From Chloroflexota bacterium (GTDB lineage: Bacteria > Chloroflexota > UBA11872), in NCBI GenBank assembly GCA_022824865.1, contig JAJDZD010000014.1:42095-106094 (forward strand): a stretch of 64,000 bases of DNA, written 5' to 3'. The position numbers and the translations under genes were made by a program. Positions 1 through 9,771 of the stretch are shown piece after piece. Under the pieces are notes generated by a model. It was given only the letters and a program-made list of their open reading frames with translations, had not been told where the DNA came from and did no database searches. Each line of letters starts with the position of its first letter. Positions within the stretch are counted from its first letter, which is position 1.

Positions 1-1
1 T

Positions 2-1954
2 CGTGTGGGTCGCGACCTGCTCGAACTCAGCCGGCAGATCGTGGACTTTCCCCGGCACCTGGGCATCCACACCGGGGGCATGATCATCTCCTCGCGCCCG
101 CTGGACGCCTCGGTGCCGATCGAGCCGGCGACGATGGAAGGGCGCAGCGTGGCGCAGTGGGACAAGGACGACTGCGCGGACGCCGGGCTGCTGAAGATTG
201 ACCTGCTGGGGTTGGGGATGCTGACGCTGGTGCAGCGAGCCTTCCGGCTGATCGAGCAACGGCATGGCCGGCGGCTGGCGCTGGGGGATTTCAGATTCGA
301 CGACCCCAAGGTCTACGACGCGGTCTGCGCGGCCGACACCATTGGCCTGTTCCAGGTGGAAAGCCGCGCCCAGATGCACGTGCTGCCGCAGACGCGGCCG
401 CGGTGCTTCTACGACCTAGTGGTGCAGGTGGCGATCATCCGGCCGGGCCCGATGACCACCAAGATGCACCGGCGCTGGATTCTGCGCCGCCTCGGGCAGG
501 AGGCGACCGACCCGGTGTGGCCCGGTCTGGCCTCGGTGCTGCAGCGCACGCTGGGGTTGCCGATCTTCCAGGAGCAGTGCCTGCAGATCGCCATGGTGGC
601 GGCCGGGTTTTCGGCAACCAAGGCTGACGCGCTGCGGCGGGCGATGAGCCGCAAGCGCTCCCTGGCGCACATCCAAGCGCTGCAGGATGACCTGATGCAG
701 GGGATGGCCCGCAACGGCATCCCGGCGGGGACGGCGGAGCAGATCTATGCGCAGATCGAAGGCTACGCGGGCTACGGGTTTCCCGAGGCGCACTCCTGCG
801 CGTTCGCGTTGCTGGTCTACGTCTCGGCGTGGCTGAAGGTGTACTACCACGCCGAGTTCACCTGCGCGATTCTCAACAGCCAGCCGATGGGCTTCTACAG
901 CCCGCACACGCTGGTCGGCGACGCCCAGCGGCACGGGGTGACGGTTCGCCCCGTGGATATCCAGCGCAGCCGCTTCGAGTGCACGGTTGAGCCGGACGGC
1001 GCGGTGCGGATGGGCTATCGGTACGTGGAAAGTCTGGGAGACGACCACCGTGAGCGGTTGGACGGCGAGATTGCCCGTGGGCCGTATCGCTCGCTGGAAG
1101 CCTTTTGCCGCCGTACCCGGTTACCCCGCAAGGCCCTGGAAGCGCTGGCCATGGCCGGCGCTTTTCGAGGTCTTGGGCTGAAGCGGCGCGCGGCGCTCTG
1201 GCAAGTGCAGGCCTACGCTTCCGCGGCTCATGGTGGGGAACTGCCGGGACTGGCGGCGGAACTGGAGGAGCCGGTCACGCTGCCCCCGGCCGACGCGCTG
1301 GTGCAGGCCCGGATGGACTTTGCCGCCACCGGCCTCTCGACCCGCTGGCGCGGGCTGGAGTTTCTGCGGTCCAAGCTGGCCAAAATCGGCGTGCTGCGAG
1401 CCGCGGACCTGCCGGCCCTGGCCGCCAGCCGGCCGCGTCCTCGGATCCGTCGGGTCTCGATCCCGGCGGCCGTTCGCCGGCCACGTGAACGCTCCGCCGT
1501 TGGGAAGCAGCGAACCGGTGGAGGTCGCCAGCCCCAGCAGATCGCCACAGGACGCTATGGCGAGCGCGCCCGTCGCGCCGGGAATAGCTACGACGGCCGA
1601 GGCAGCGGCCAGCAGTTCCAGGGCCTGGGCGACAGCGGCGTGCCGGATTCCCTACGCGAGCGGGCCCGCACGGGAATCATGGTGACGGTGGCGGGGATCG
1701 TGATCAACCGGCAACACCCGCCAACCGCGCACGAATACACCTTCCTGACCCTGGAAGATGAAACCGGGCTGGTGAACGTGATCGTCCGTCCGGACGTCTT
1801 CACCCGCTATCAGCGCGCGGTTCTGGATTCTCCGGTGATGATGGTCAGTGGCGAACTCCAGGACGAGCACGGGTCGGTGCAGGTGATGGCCGAGACCTGT
1901 ACGCCGATCTCGTCCAGCTCCTTGGGCACGCCACGATCGCGTGACTGGCAGTAG
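2..1954 (+). CDS. dnaE2: Error-prone DNA polymerase III alpha subunit, DnaE2 type (5' end outside window)
   Basis: C-terminal ~650 residues of a bacterial C-family DNA polymerase; the frame is open to the left edge, so the PHP domain and part of the palm are missing. Seen: palm/finger motifs GLLKIDLLGLGML and GLFQVESRAQM followed by VAIIRPGP, the arrangement typical of DnaE2 rather than DnaE1. A helix-hairpin-helix region follows, then a Gly/Arg/Gln-rich linker (about residues 480-550), then an OB-fold (TVAGIVINRQHP ... LEDETGLVNVIV) near the end. DnaE2 enzymes do damage-induced translesion synthesis, usually with ImuA/ImuB, which are not in view. Convergent with the nuclease-helicase gene, 16 bp between stops. 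Confidence 0.9.
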   Translation, partial: RVGRDLLELSRQIVDFPRHLGIHTGGMIISSRPLDASVPIEPATMEGRSVAQWDKDDCADAGLLKIDLLGLGMLTLVQRAFRLIEQRHGRRLALGDFRFDDPKVYDAVCAADTIGLFQVESRAQMHVLPQTRPRCFYDLVVQVAIIRPGPMTTKMHRRWILRRLGQEATDPVWPGLASVLQRTLGLPIFQEQCLQIAMVAAGFSATKADALRRAMSRKRSLAHIQALQDDLMQGMARNGIPAGTAEQIYAQIEGYAGYGFPEAHSCAFALLVYVSAWLKVYYHAEFTCAILNSQPMGFYSPHTLVGDAQRHGVTVRPVDIQRSRFECTVEPDGAVRMGYRYVESLGDDHRERLDGEIARGPYRSLEAFCRRTRLPRKALEALAMAGAFRGLGLKRRAALWQVQAYASAAHGGELPGLAAELEEPVTLPPADALVQARMDFAATGLSTRWRGLEFLRSKLAKIGVLRAADLPALAASRPRPRIRRVSIPAAVRRPRERSAVGKQRTGGGRQPQQIATGRYGERARRAGNSYDGRGSGQQFQGLGDSGVPDSLRERARTGIMVTVAGIVINRQHPPTAHEYTFLTLEDETGLVNVIVRPDVFTRYQRAVLDSPVMMVSGELQDEHGSVQVMAETCTPISSSSLGTPRSRDWQ

Positions 1955-1970
1955 CTCAGATGCGAAAACG

Positions 1971-4900
1971 TCAGGCGTCGATCGTAACGGCCTCGGCCAG
2001 TTCCCACAGGCGGGCCAGGGCGTTGGCCAAGTGCATTTGGCGTGGGGTGCGGCAGCGGACGGCCAGCAGGTCGGGGCTGGCCACGACCACGGCCAGGCAC
2101 CTGGCGCGGCTGGTGGCGACGTTCAGGCGGTTGAGGCTGTACAGGAACTCCATCCCGCGCGGGGCGTCGTCGGCTGAACTGGTGGCCATGGAGTAGATCG
2201 ATATCGGCGCTTCCTGGCCCTGGAACTTGTCCACCGTGCCGATGCGCAGCCCCTTGAGTTCCGGCCTGGACCCGAGCTCGCGGATCTGCCGGTTATAGGG
2301 CGTGATGATGAGCACATCCTGGTCGGTCAGGGAATGCCCCGCGCCCTCCGCGTCCGTCCACGACGGCTGCGAGCGGAGTAGCCGATCGACCTGCTCCGCG
2401 ATAGCTTCGGCTTCTTCTTCCGAGTCGCTGATCCGGCGTTGATGCGGCACGGACACGAAGCGTAGGCCGGTTCCTTCGAAGGGAGGCGACCCGGCCAGGT
2501 CCAGGTTCTCGCGTCCCGGATGCGAACGCAGGCTGTCCTCGTAGAAGATTTCGGACGTGAACTTGCAGATGCTCGGGTGTAGACGCCAGGTGCCGTCCAG
2601 GAACAGTCCAAACTCCTTGGGCATGACCTGGGCACCGTCCAGCACGTGCGCCAGTACCGACCGGTCCGCGCCGGGCGGATGCACGCCTTGCAGCGGCTGG
2701 TCGAGTTGTTGCGGGTCGCCCAGCAGCAGCAGGCTGGTGGCGCAGGGCGCGGCAGCCAGGGCGTCGGCCAGCGACATCTGGCCGGCCTCATCGATGCAGA
2801 GGACGTCGACCGAGCTTCCCATCTTTTCGCTCGCCCAAAGCCAGCCGGTGCCGCCCACGACATCCAGAAATCCGGCGGTCAGGCTGTCGCACGCGTCGTC
2901 GGTGCTCTCCAGGTGCTGGAAGCTCTTAGAGGCGGGCTCGTCGTTGGTGCGCTGGCCGATCCTGACGTCAGCACCCCTTGACTCGGCCACCCGTGCGGTC
3001 TTCTCGAGTAGCTCGCCGATGACTTTGTGGCTGTTGGCCGTGACGCCGACGCGCTTCCCGGCTTCCACCAGGTCCACGATCATCTCCGCGCCCACCGTGC
3101 TCTTGCCGGAGCCGGGCGGACCCTGGACGGCCAGGTAGCTCTCGTCCAGCGTCTGGACCAGGCGCCGGGCCGCAGCCTGCGCATCCTTGCCCTCACCCGC
3201 CAGCGGCGCGCCTTCGGCCTGGCCAACGCGCGGCGGCCGGCGCATCAACAGGTCGCGCGCCGCCTGGTGCGGCCCGTCGGCGTCAATACCGTTGTCGACG
3301 ACCAACCGGGTCACGTGCTTAAGGCTGCCGGGCTTCGGCCGCGGGTTGACGTAGTTGAACTGGATGAGCGAGGTGGGCTGTGGCGGAGGTCGCGACGAAC
3401 CGAGACGCAGCTCAACTTCGCAGGTTTCGTCGTCAAGACGCACAATCCGTCCGGCGTCCTTGCCGTCCTGCGTGCGCACCGAGTCGCCGACTGAGAGCTT
3501 GTGGTCCTGTTCCGCAAATTGGAACCGATAGAACGTGGACCGTGCGCGCGGGTTTGGGTCGGGCCGCGCGTCAAGGAAGGTGAGCCGCCCGAGCACATCC
3601 GTTTCCTCCGCGCGTTCGTCCTCGGTCAGCTCGTCCTTCAAGTGGAAGTAGCGCCACCACACGGCCTTGTGCTCGCGACGGTGCCAGTCGACGAGTTGGG
3701 CCAGCAGCCAGCGTCCGCGCTGGGCCGGATCCTCCAGCGATGATCCGTCCGTCAGGTCCTTCGGCAGGTCCTCGGTCAGCCGGTCCACGAGTTCCTTTAT
3801 TTCAAGCTGCTCTTCCGAGTCCACCGTTTCCTCGGGTTCCACAACCGTTGGGCGCGGCGGCGCTTCGGCGCCAACCTCGCTCACCAGGGCCGCCCTTTGC
3901 TTTTCGAGCCACTCGCGCAGGTAGTAGGTCGAAACGCAGTCGTCGCGGTTGTAGGCCTTGATCTGCTCCAGCAGGGCGTCCCGGTCGGTGTCCGGATCAG
4001 GCTCCAGCCAGTGTTCGAACTCCACGATGCTCTCGCCGGCGTCGCGCAGGTCGATTTCCCGTTTGAAGTTGTACAGGGGCTCCAGCCGCTTGATGGAGTA
4101 GCTCTCCACCGAGGCCCGGATGCCCTGCCGCACCACCCGGTACAGATCCACGAACACCTGCCCGCGCAGCAGCTGGTCCACCTCGCTTTCGCGCGTGGCG
4201 TAACGCCCGGCCAGGCGCTTCATGGCGCCGGTTTCGTAGGGCGCGTAGTGGTAGACGTGCATGCCTGGATAGGTGGTCCAGCGGTCCATGATGAGGTCGA
4301 TGCAGTCCTCGAACGCCTGGCGCTCGGCTGCGGTCGACACATTCCCGTCCTCGATCGACCAGAAGGCGTGGAACAGCGGTTCGCCTGCCGCGTCGGTCTG
4401 TCCCGGCTCGATGGCCCCGAAGAGGTAGTCGATTCCGTCGACCTCGTCCGAGCCATAGAACGGGTCGCCCTCCAGGTCCAGGAACAGGTCCCCCGGCGAA
4501 GGCTCCGGCAGGGCCCAGAGACCTCGGTCCGGCACCAGCGCCGTGTCGCGGTCGCGCTCGGGCGGGATGCGCTCCGAAATCACCCGTCCTTCGCCACGCA
4601 CCTGGATGGCCGCCTGCTTCTGCACCCGCTCCAACGCTTCAGGGCTGACGCCCTCCACCCGCTCCGGCAGCGGTGGCGACGGCTTGGCCAGGCCGCGGCG
4701 CGTGGTGATGTCGATGTCGTGCAGCGCGCGGCGCTGGCGCGTGGACAGGCCGGCCACCAGCGCCAGGTCGTCCTCCCGACGCCATTGGGCGCGGCACTCC
4801 AGCGTCCAGCTACAGAAGTCGCAGTGCCCGACCGGCTCCGGCTTCGTGGGGACCGGATAGACCTCGTCCGGGCTGTCCAGCAACGCCTCAAATTCCCTCG

Positions 4901-5498
4901 CCACCAGCCGGTAGTAGGCGGCGTAGTCGGCCACCCGCAGGCTGACGGTCTCGCGCTGGACGCCGCCCAGCACCAGGTGCATCCGATCGGGGAGACGTCC
5001 TTGCATGGCGCCGAGCAGATCCGAATACATGCAGATCTGCAGCACGGCGGGGGCCGAGGGCTGGCGGGCCAGCTTGGTGTCCACGACTTCGTAGCTCCAG
5101 GGACCCAGGTCGCTGGGGGTCTCGACTCGCTGGAGGAAGTCCGCGTACCCGAGCCGTCGCTCATCCAGCAGAACGGCCTGGTAGATCACCTCCGCGCCTC
5201 GACGCATGGCCTGAAGCGTGGCCGCGTGTTCCGACCTGATCTGGCGGGCCGGAGACACGGTGTCGGGCGGCCGGATTTCGGCAATCTCCCGACCCTCGGC
5301 GCGCAGTTCTTCCAGGTAGCGTGCCTCGTACTCCTGGCCGCGCCGGGCCATGCGGTCCAGCACGGGATCGTCGCGGACCGGTCGCCTCACCTCGGGTACC
5401 AGCGTCGCCGCGCGCTCGAGATTCGCCAGGTGCCGACATTCCAGGAAGCCCACCAGGTCCGTCGCCGAGTAGGCGAGGCGCTGGTCGATCAGCTGCAT
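1971..5498 (-). CDS. TM0106-family RecB-like nuclease fused to a DNA2/Upf1-type superfamily 1 helicase
   Basis: A 1175-residue fusion. The N-terminal third has the RecB-like nuclease arrangement with a Cys cluster (CDFCSWTLEC, about residues 224-233) that in relatives can hold an Fe-S cluster. An RNase H-like segment follows (DLFLDLEGDPF, ~336). The C-terminal part is an SF1 helicase: Walker A GPPGSGKST (~792), Walker B DEAGQ (~900), and later motifs including GTVDKFQGQEAPI. This matches the TM0106-type putative nuclease/helicase family, probably acting in DNA repair or end processing; the substrate is unknown. Start chosen at MQLIDQRLAYSATDL because that matches the usual family N-terminus. 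Single-gene unit, convergent with dnaE2. Confidence 0.85.
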   Translation of the reverse strand: MQLIDQRLAYSATDLVGFLECRHLANLERAATLVPEVRRPVRDDPVLDRMARRGQEYEARYLEELRAEGREIAEIRPPDTVSPARQIRSEHAATLQAMRRGAEVIYQAVLLDERRLGYADFLQRVETPSDLGPWSYEVVDTKLARQPSAPAVLQICMYSDLLGAMQGRLPDRMHLVLGGVQRETVSLRVADYAAYYRLVAREFEALLDSPDEVYPVPTKPEPVGHCDFCSWTLECRAQWRREDDLALVAGLSTRQRRALHDIDITTRRGLAKPSPPLPERVEGVSPEALERVQKQAAIQVRGEGRVISERIPPERDRDTALVPDRGLWALPEPSPGDLFLDLEGDPFYGSDEVDGIDYLFGAIEPGQTDAAGEPLFHAFWSIEDGNVSTAAERQAFEDCIDLIMDRWTTYPGMHVYHYAPYETGAMKRLAGRYATRESEVDQLLRGQVFVDLYRVVRQGIRASVESYSIKRLEPLYNFKREIDLRDAGESIVEFEHWLEPDPDTDRDALLEQIKAYNRDDCVSTYYLREWLEKQRAALVSEVGAEAPPRPTVVEPEETVDSEEQLEIKELVDRLTEDLPKDLTDGSSLEDPAQRGRWLLAQLVDWHRREHKAVWWRYFHLKDELTEDERAEETDVLGRLTFLDARPDPNPRARSTFYRFQFAEQDHKLSVGDSVRTQDGKDAGRIVRLDDETCEVELRLGSSRPPPQPTSLIQFNYVNPRPKPGSLKHVTRLVVDNGIDADGPHQAARDLLMRRPPRVGQAEGAPLAGEGKDAQAAARRLVQTLDESYLAVQGPPGSGKSTVGAEMIVDLVEAGKRVGVTANSHKVIGELLEKTARVAESRGADVRIGQRTNDEPASKSFQHLESTDDACDSLTAGFLDVVGGTGWLWASEKMGSSVDVLCIDEAGQMSLADALAAAPCATSLLLLGDPQQLDQPLQGVHPPGADRSVLAHVLDGAQVMPKEFGLFLDGTWRLHPSICKFTSEIFYEDSLRSHPGRENLDLAGSPPFEGTGLRFVSVPHQRRISDSEEEAEAIAEQVDRLLRSQPSWTDAEGAGHSLTDQDVLIITPYNRQIRELGSRPELKGLRIGTVDKFQGQEAPISIYSMATSSADDAPRGMEFLYSLNRLNVATSRARCLAVVVASPDLLAVRCRTPRQMHLANALARLWELAEAVTIDA

Positions 5499-5626
5499 CG
5501 CAGAGTCATCCGCCCGTCCGCCACGGCCGGCGACGCTCGCCCGGCCCCAGGCTTATGCAATCGGCGCAAACGCGCCGCGGGCATGCTACGTGAGTCGCAC
5601 CTCGATAGGCCGCCGCCCTCGGCCGT

Positions 5627-5860
5627 CTAGTCCCCTAGCGCTGCCTCGCCAATGGCCCGCTCCATGTCGTTGAGCGACACCGGCGGCCCGTCGTACGCCA
5701 GCACGCCGTACAGCCGCTGGATGGGCCTCACGGCGCGGATTCGAACTTCGTCGTCCAAGATGACATAGCGCAGCCGGTCCCCTGGCTGGACTTCCAGCGC
5801 CTCGCGGACCGCCTTCGGCAGCGTTGTCCGCCCGTCCGATGCCAGCTTCGATTCAATCAC
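5627..5860 (-). CDS. AbrB/SpoVT/MazE-like DNA-binding protein
   Basis: A 77-residue protein with a swapped-hairpin AbrB domain: KLASDGRTTLPKAVREAL then VQPGDRLRYVILDDEVRI. A GTG start is chosen because GAGGAG lies 5 bases upstream and the AbrB domain begins immediately after it; the much longer upstream frame is antisense to the methyltransferase gene and not credible. Such proteins act as transcription regulators or as antitoxins of PIN toxins. No PIN gene is adjacent here, so the role is open. Confidence 0.75.
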   Translation of the reverse strand: MIESKLASDGRTTLPKAVREALEVQPGDRLRYVILDDEVRIRAVRPIQRLYGVLAYDGPPVSLNDMERAIGEAALGD

Positions 5861-6005
5861 CTGGACTCCTCGGTCTTTGGTGCGTATGTCCTGACAGCAA
5901 TACATAGCACTGAAGAGGCGCAATTCATAGCCGCGCGTGAGTTGGCCGCCTACTCGAACGCTCTGACAGCTACGCTCGCCACATGCCATTTTTCCTTCGA
6001 TTGCA

Positions 6006-7142
6006 TTGAACCAGCCCACAGCCCTGAACTGGCGCCGGCTCCGGCTGCCGGGCGGGTCCGTTGCGATTCCTGCCCGCGCCGACCAGCCGGGCGGCGAGCT
6101 TGACCAGGAACTGCGGTTGCTGATGCGCTCGCTGGGCCAGCGACCGGAGGCGCCCTTGCTGGAAGTCGCCGCCTGGGACGCCGGCCTGGCCATCGCCGCG
6201 GCCGCCGCCGGTTGGTCGGACGACGGCATGCTGGTTCCGCTGAACGCAGGCGCTTCCGAGAGTTGCCAGGCCGGGGCTGGCGCCTGGACGGTTCTGCCGC
6301 TGGACGACCTGCTGCCGGCGGAGGCCAACTTCGCGGTTGTTCGGGCTCCATATTGGCTTGGTCGCGCCGGTGCGGAGTGGGTGGTTCGCGCGGCGGCAAG
6401 GGCACTGCCGATGGGCGGGCTGCTGGCGCTGCTGGGTGACCGGGCGCGCGGCATTGAGTCCCTCCGCCGACGCCTGACGCCGATCGTCGGCCCGATCGTC
6501 GACCGCGCCGTCGGCGAGCATCGCCGTCTGTACCTGTTCGAGCGCCAGGTCGACGATCCCCCGCCCCAGCAGTTCGCGTGGACCTCCACTCTGCGGATCG
6601 CCGGTCGTGAAGTCACGCTCTGCCAGCATCCCGCCCTCTTTTCACCTGCCCGGGTCGATCCCGTCACCAAGCTGCTAGCTGAGAACCTGCCCGAACGGGA
6701 CGGCCGCTGGCTCGACCTGGGCTGCGGCTCGGGCGCGCTCACCGCGGCGGCGGCGCGCCAGGACCGAACGCTGACCGCCGTCGACTGGAGCTACGCCGCC
6801 GTGGAAACGACCGGCCGTACGCTGAAGGCCAACGGCCTCGAGGCGGACGTACGGCTGACGGACGGCGCGCCGACCGGCGAGCAGCCCTTCGACGTGATCG
6901 TGTGCTACCCGCCATTCCACGTCGGGCCGCGCGTGGACCACGGCCCCGCCGCGCGACTCATCCGGGACGCCGGAGCCTGCATGGCGCCCGACGGCGAACT
7001 GCGCGCGGTCCTTACGAGCGCCCAGAGCCCGCGCGATCTCCTTCAGCCCAACTTCCGCGAAATTACGCCAGTTGCCGGCGCTCACGGCGCGCAGGTCTTC
7101 GGTTGCCGTCAGCCGGCTACCAATCGGGGTCGCCGTCGCTGA
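6006..7142 (+). CDS. Class I SAM-dependent methyltransferase, RsmC/RlmG-like
   Basis: 378 residues in two halves. The N-terminal half looks like a degenerate methyltransferase-like domain (RsmC/RlmG have a similar duplicated layout). The C-terminal half has the SAM-binding motif LDLGCGSGALTAA (about residues 236-248) and CYPPFHVG where N6-adenine and rRNA guanine N2 methyltransferases carry N/D-PPF. Relatives methylate guanine N2 in rRNA; substrate here is inferred only. TTG start (MNQPTALNW); no strong Shine-Dalgarno was seen, so the start is uncertain. Convergent with the alcohol dehydrogenase gene, 6 bp between stops. Confidence 0.7.
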   Translation: MNQPTALNWRRLRLPGGSVAIPARADQPGGELDQELRLLMRSLGQRPEAPLLEVAAWDAGLAIAAAAAGWSDDGMLVPLNAGASESCQAGAGAWTVLPLDDLLPAEANFAVVRAPYWLGRAGAEWVVRAAARALPMGGLLALLGDRARGIESLRRRLTPIVGPIVDRAVGEHRRLYLFERQVDDPPPQQFAWTSTLRIAGREVTLCQHPALFSPARVDPVTKLLAENLPERDGRWLDLGCGSGALTAAAARQDRTLTAVDWSYAAVETTGRTLKANGLEADVRLTDGAPTGEQPFDVIVCYPPFHVGPRVDHGPAARLIRDAGACMAPDGELRAVLTSAQSPRDLLQPNFREITPVAGAHGAQVFGCRQPATNRGRRR

Positions 7143-7148
7143 TCGGGG

Positions 7149-8186
7149 TCAGGACCGGAAGTCGAAGACGACCTTGGCGCCCGCGCCGGACTTGGCGGTC
7201 ATCACGGCTTCGACGGCGTCGTCGAGGTCGAAGGTGTGCGTGATGATCGGCTCGACATTGAGTTCGGGAATCAAGTCCAGGGCCCGCTCGAATGTGTGCA
7301 CGCGAGTGTTGCTGCCCACGATCTTGCGTTCGCGCGCGAAGAAGTCGTAGAGCCGCAGTCTGAACATTTCCGACGGGTTGCCCACGCTGATCACCAGCAC
7401 GGTGCCGGAGTCGCGCACCGTGTCCAGGCACGCCTGGAAGGCCGGTCCGGCCCCCGCCGCCTCGATGGCGATGTCCGCGCCAAAGCCATCGGTCAGGCTG
7501 CGGGCGGCCTCTACCGTGTCGTCCACCGTCGGGTCCAGCACCAGGTCCGCGCCCAGCGTGGCCGCCAGCCTGCGGCGAGTCTCGCCCGGTTCGCTCACGA
7601 TCGTCTGCCCGGCGCCCTGGTGCTTGGCGACCTGCAGCGCCAGCAGCCCGATCGGGCCCGCGCCCGCGATGAACACCGTGTCGCCGGGAGTTACCGTCAC
7701 ACGATCGAAGCCGCGCACCACGCAAGCCAGCGGCTCGGCCAGGCTGGCCGTACGCATGTCCGCGCCGGTCGGCAGCGGGGTGAGGTGGTGGCGGTTGGCG
7801 ATCACCACGTCGGACCACGCGCCCCAGGCCATCGGCATGCGATTGGAGCAGAAGTTCAACATGCCCCGGTCGCACTCGGGGCAGTCCTCGCAGGAGTTGT
7901 TGGGCTCCACCGCGACGCCGTCGCCCGGTTTGAGGTCGTCAACGCCGGGTCCGACCGCTTGCACCGTGGCGGTGAACTCGTGCCCGGGGATCCACGGATC
8001 GGATCGCTCGGGAAACCACGAATCGAACTGCCAGCCGTCCCAGTAGTGCAGGTCGGTCCCGCAGATGCCGGATACCGCGACCTGCAGCACGACCTCGCCG
8101 GCTTCGGGCTCGCGAACTTCGCGGGACTCCAGCCGCAGGTCGCCCGGCCCGTAGAGAACAGCTGCTCTCGTCTGCCTGGACTGCAT
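7149..8186 (-). CDS. Zinc-dependent medium-chain alcohol/polyol dehydrogenase
   Basis: 345 residues, the normal length for the sorbitol/threonine dehydrogenase branch. Catalytic zinc ligands are visible as GICGTDLHYWD and PGHEF. The structural zinc loop is complete with four Cys (CEDCPECDRGMLNFC). The Rossmann NAD-binding segment is VFIAGAGPIGLLAL. Start set at MQSRQTRAAVLYGP because the conserved fold begins there; an upstream Met 23 codons earlier adds unconserved sequence. Probably oxidises a sugar alcohol or similar polyol; substrate not predictable. Confidence 0.85.
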   Translation of the reverse strand: MQSRQTRAAVLYGPGDLRLESREVREPEAGEVVLQVAVSGICGTDLHYWDGWQFDSWFPERSDPWIPGHEFTATVQAVGPGVDDLKPGDGVAVEPNNSCEDCPECDRGMLNFCSNRMPMAWGAWSDVVIANRHHLTPLPTGADMRTASLAEPLACVVRGFDRVTVTPGDTVFIAGAGPIGLLALQVAKHQGAGQTIVSEPGETRRRLAATLGADLVLDPTVDDTVEAARSLTDGFGADIAIEAAGAGPAFQACLDTVRDSGTVLVISVGNPSEMFRLRLYDFFARERKIVGSNTRVHTFERALDLIPELNVEPIITHTFDLDDAVEAVMTAKSGAGAKVVFDFRS

Positions 8187-8278
8187 AGGCCACCGGTTCT
8201 CTAGACGGTCCCTTGGCACGCTATCCGAGCAGGCGACCGGGCGCAACACGCGCAACGCGCCGAGTAGAGCGTAAGGCC

Positions 8279-8584
8279 TTACGACTCCGAGTCATTCGCG
8301 GCGCGCATGCGTAAACCGCGGCGTTCGCCGTGAAAGAGCAGCTTGTCCACCAGGATCTTTGGCCCCTTCACCACCAGCGTGGCGTCGGGCCAAAGCGCCC
8401 CCATCTCCCCTGCAAACTCGTTCATGAATCCGGTGCCGGCCAGTGCAACCGACGAGAGGTCGAGCACAACCACGCCCGCCTCGGGCTGGTAGTCGCGTCG
8501 GATCAGCGTCCCAATCTCCCGCGCCCGCTCCCGAGTCGCAAATGTGCGCCCGTGCCTGCCGAGTTCAACGGACACTTTGGTCAC
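8279..8584 (-). CDS. STAS-like DUF4325 family protein
   Basis: 101 residues from a GTG start preceded by CAGGAG and AGAGG. It carries the DUF4325 pattern: an early FATRERAREIG segment, then VVVLDLSSVALAGTGFMNEF with the small-residue/FxxE signature of STAS-like folds. Proteins of this family often occur as regulatory partners of histidine kinase-like ATPases or in phage-defence contexts. Here no partner is adjacent; the gene sits alone between an alcohol dehydrogenase and recA. An ATG nine codons upstream is an alternative start. Confidence 0.7.
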   Translation of the reverse strand: MTKVSVELGRHGRTFATRERAREIGTLIRRDYQPEAGVVVLDLSSVALAGTGFMNEFAGEMGALWPDATLVVKGPKILVDKLLFHGERRGLRMRAANDSES

Positions 8585-8721
8585 TGGCCTCTGCTCCTGG
8601 AGGCGGCGCATTCAGGGGTGTCTGATCCCCGGTGCGATGTAAAGAGTAGCGACACCGGAGTACCATGACCCCACGAGCGTGCGCCGGCCGCCCCGGCGCC
8701 AGGGTTGATGGGATCAGGCGC

Positions 8722-9756
8722 ATGGCCAACGACCAGGCAAAGGCGATCGACTCCGCGATTCAACAGATCGAGCGCAAGTTCGGCACCGGTTCGGTCATGC
8801 GCATGGGCGCCATGCAGGCCGACCAGGTGCCGGCCGTGTCCACCGGTTCGCTGTCCCTGGACGTGGCCCTGGGCGTGGGCGGATTGCCCCGGGGTCGCGT
8901 GGTCGAGATCTTCGGCCCGGAAGCGTCCGGCAAGACCACCCTCGCGCTCCACGTCGTGGCCGAGGTACAGAAGGCCGGCGGCGCCGCGGTCTACGTGGAC
9001 GTGGAACACGCCATGGATCCCACCTACGCCGAAGCCCTGGGCGTGGACGTGGGCGAGCTAATCGTCTCTCAGCCCAACGCGGGCGAAGAGGCCCTGGAAA
9101 TCACCGACGTGTTCGTCCGCAGCAACGCCGTGGACCTGGTCGTGGTCGACTCCGTGGCCGCCCTGGTCCCGCGCGCGGAGATTGACGGCGATATGGGCGA
9201 CACCCAGGTGGGCCTGCAGGCCCGGCTGATGTCCCAGGCCATGCGCAAGCTCACCGCCAACATAAGCCGGTCGCGCACCATCGTCATCTTCATCAACCAG
9301 TTGCGCGAGAAGATCGGCGTGATGTTCGGCAACCCGGAAACCACGCCCGGCGGCCGCGCGCTGAAGTTCTACTCGTCGGTCCGGCTGGACATCCGGCGCA
9401 TCGGGCAGATCAAGAAGGGGACCGATGTCATCGGCGCGCGCACCCGCGTCCGGGTGGTGAAGAACAAGGTCGCGCCGCCCTTCCGCTTCTGCGAGTTCGA
9501 CATGATGTTCGGCCAGGGCATTTCCTGGGAGGGCGACCTGCTGACCCTGGGCGTGGACCACGGCGTGCTCACCAAGAGCGGCGCCCATTACAGCTATGAC
9601 AGCACCCGGCTGGGTATGGGCCGCGAGAACGCCAAGGCCTTCCTGCGCGAGAACGTGGACATCGCCCAGGAGATAAACGCCGAACTGCGCGAGATGCTGC
9701 TCGCACAGCCGGCCGGCACCCAGGCCAACGGCGCCCAGGCGACCGCCGCGTCCTGA
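8722..9756 (+). CDS. recA: Recombinase RecA
   Basis: 344 residues, the usual RecA length. Walker [10 protein letters not shown] at residues 65-73, Walker [15 protein letters not shown], loop L2 and the [17 protein letters not shown] segment are all intact. RecA forms ATP-dependent filaments on single-stranded DNA for strand exchange and SOS induction. Start chosen at [10 protein letters not shown], the conserved N-terminus; an ATG 19 codons upstream would add a nonconserved extension. A universal stress protein gene follows 15 bp downstream, then prs and a gamma-glutamyltransferase, so these may be cotranscribed. No clear LexA box was seen upstream. Confidence 0.97.
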   Translation: MANDQAKAIDSAIQQIERKFGTGSVMRMGAMQADQVPAVSTGSLSLDVALGVGGLPRGRVVEIFGPEASGKTTLALHVVAEVQKAGGAAVYVDVEHAMDPTYAEALGVDVGELIVSQPNAGEEALEITDVFVRSNAVDLVVVDSVAALVPRAEIDGDMGDTQVGLQARLMSQAMRKLTANISRSRTIVIFINQLREKIGVMFGNPETTPGGRALKFYSSVRLDIRRIGQIKKGTDVIGARTRVRVVKNKVAPPFRFCEFDMMFGQGISWEGDLLTLGVDHGVLTKSGAHYSYDSTRLGMGRENAKAFLRENVDIAQEINAELREMLLAQPAGTQANGAQATAAS

Positions 9757-9771
9757 CCGCGCGCCCACGGC

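Noticed and set aside
3897..5630. A 577-codon open frame on the plus strand opposite the nuclease-helicase gene
   Set aside because: It is antisense shadow of a GC-rich coding region, has no recognisable domain and no ribosome binding site, and the minus-strand gene is clearly real.
5627..6742. A 371-codon form of the AbrB-like gene
   Set aside because: Its first 290 codons are antisense to the methyltransferase gene; only the last 77 residues form the AbrB domain.
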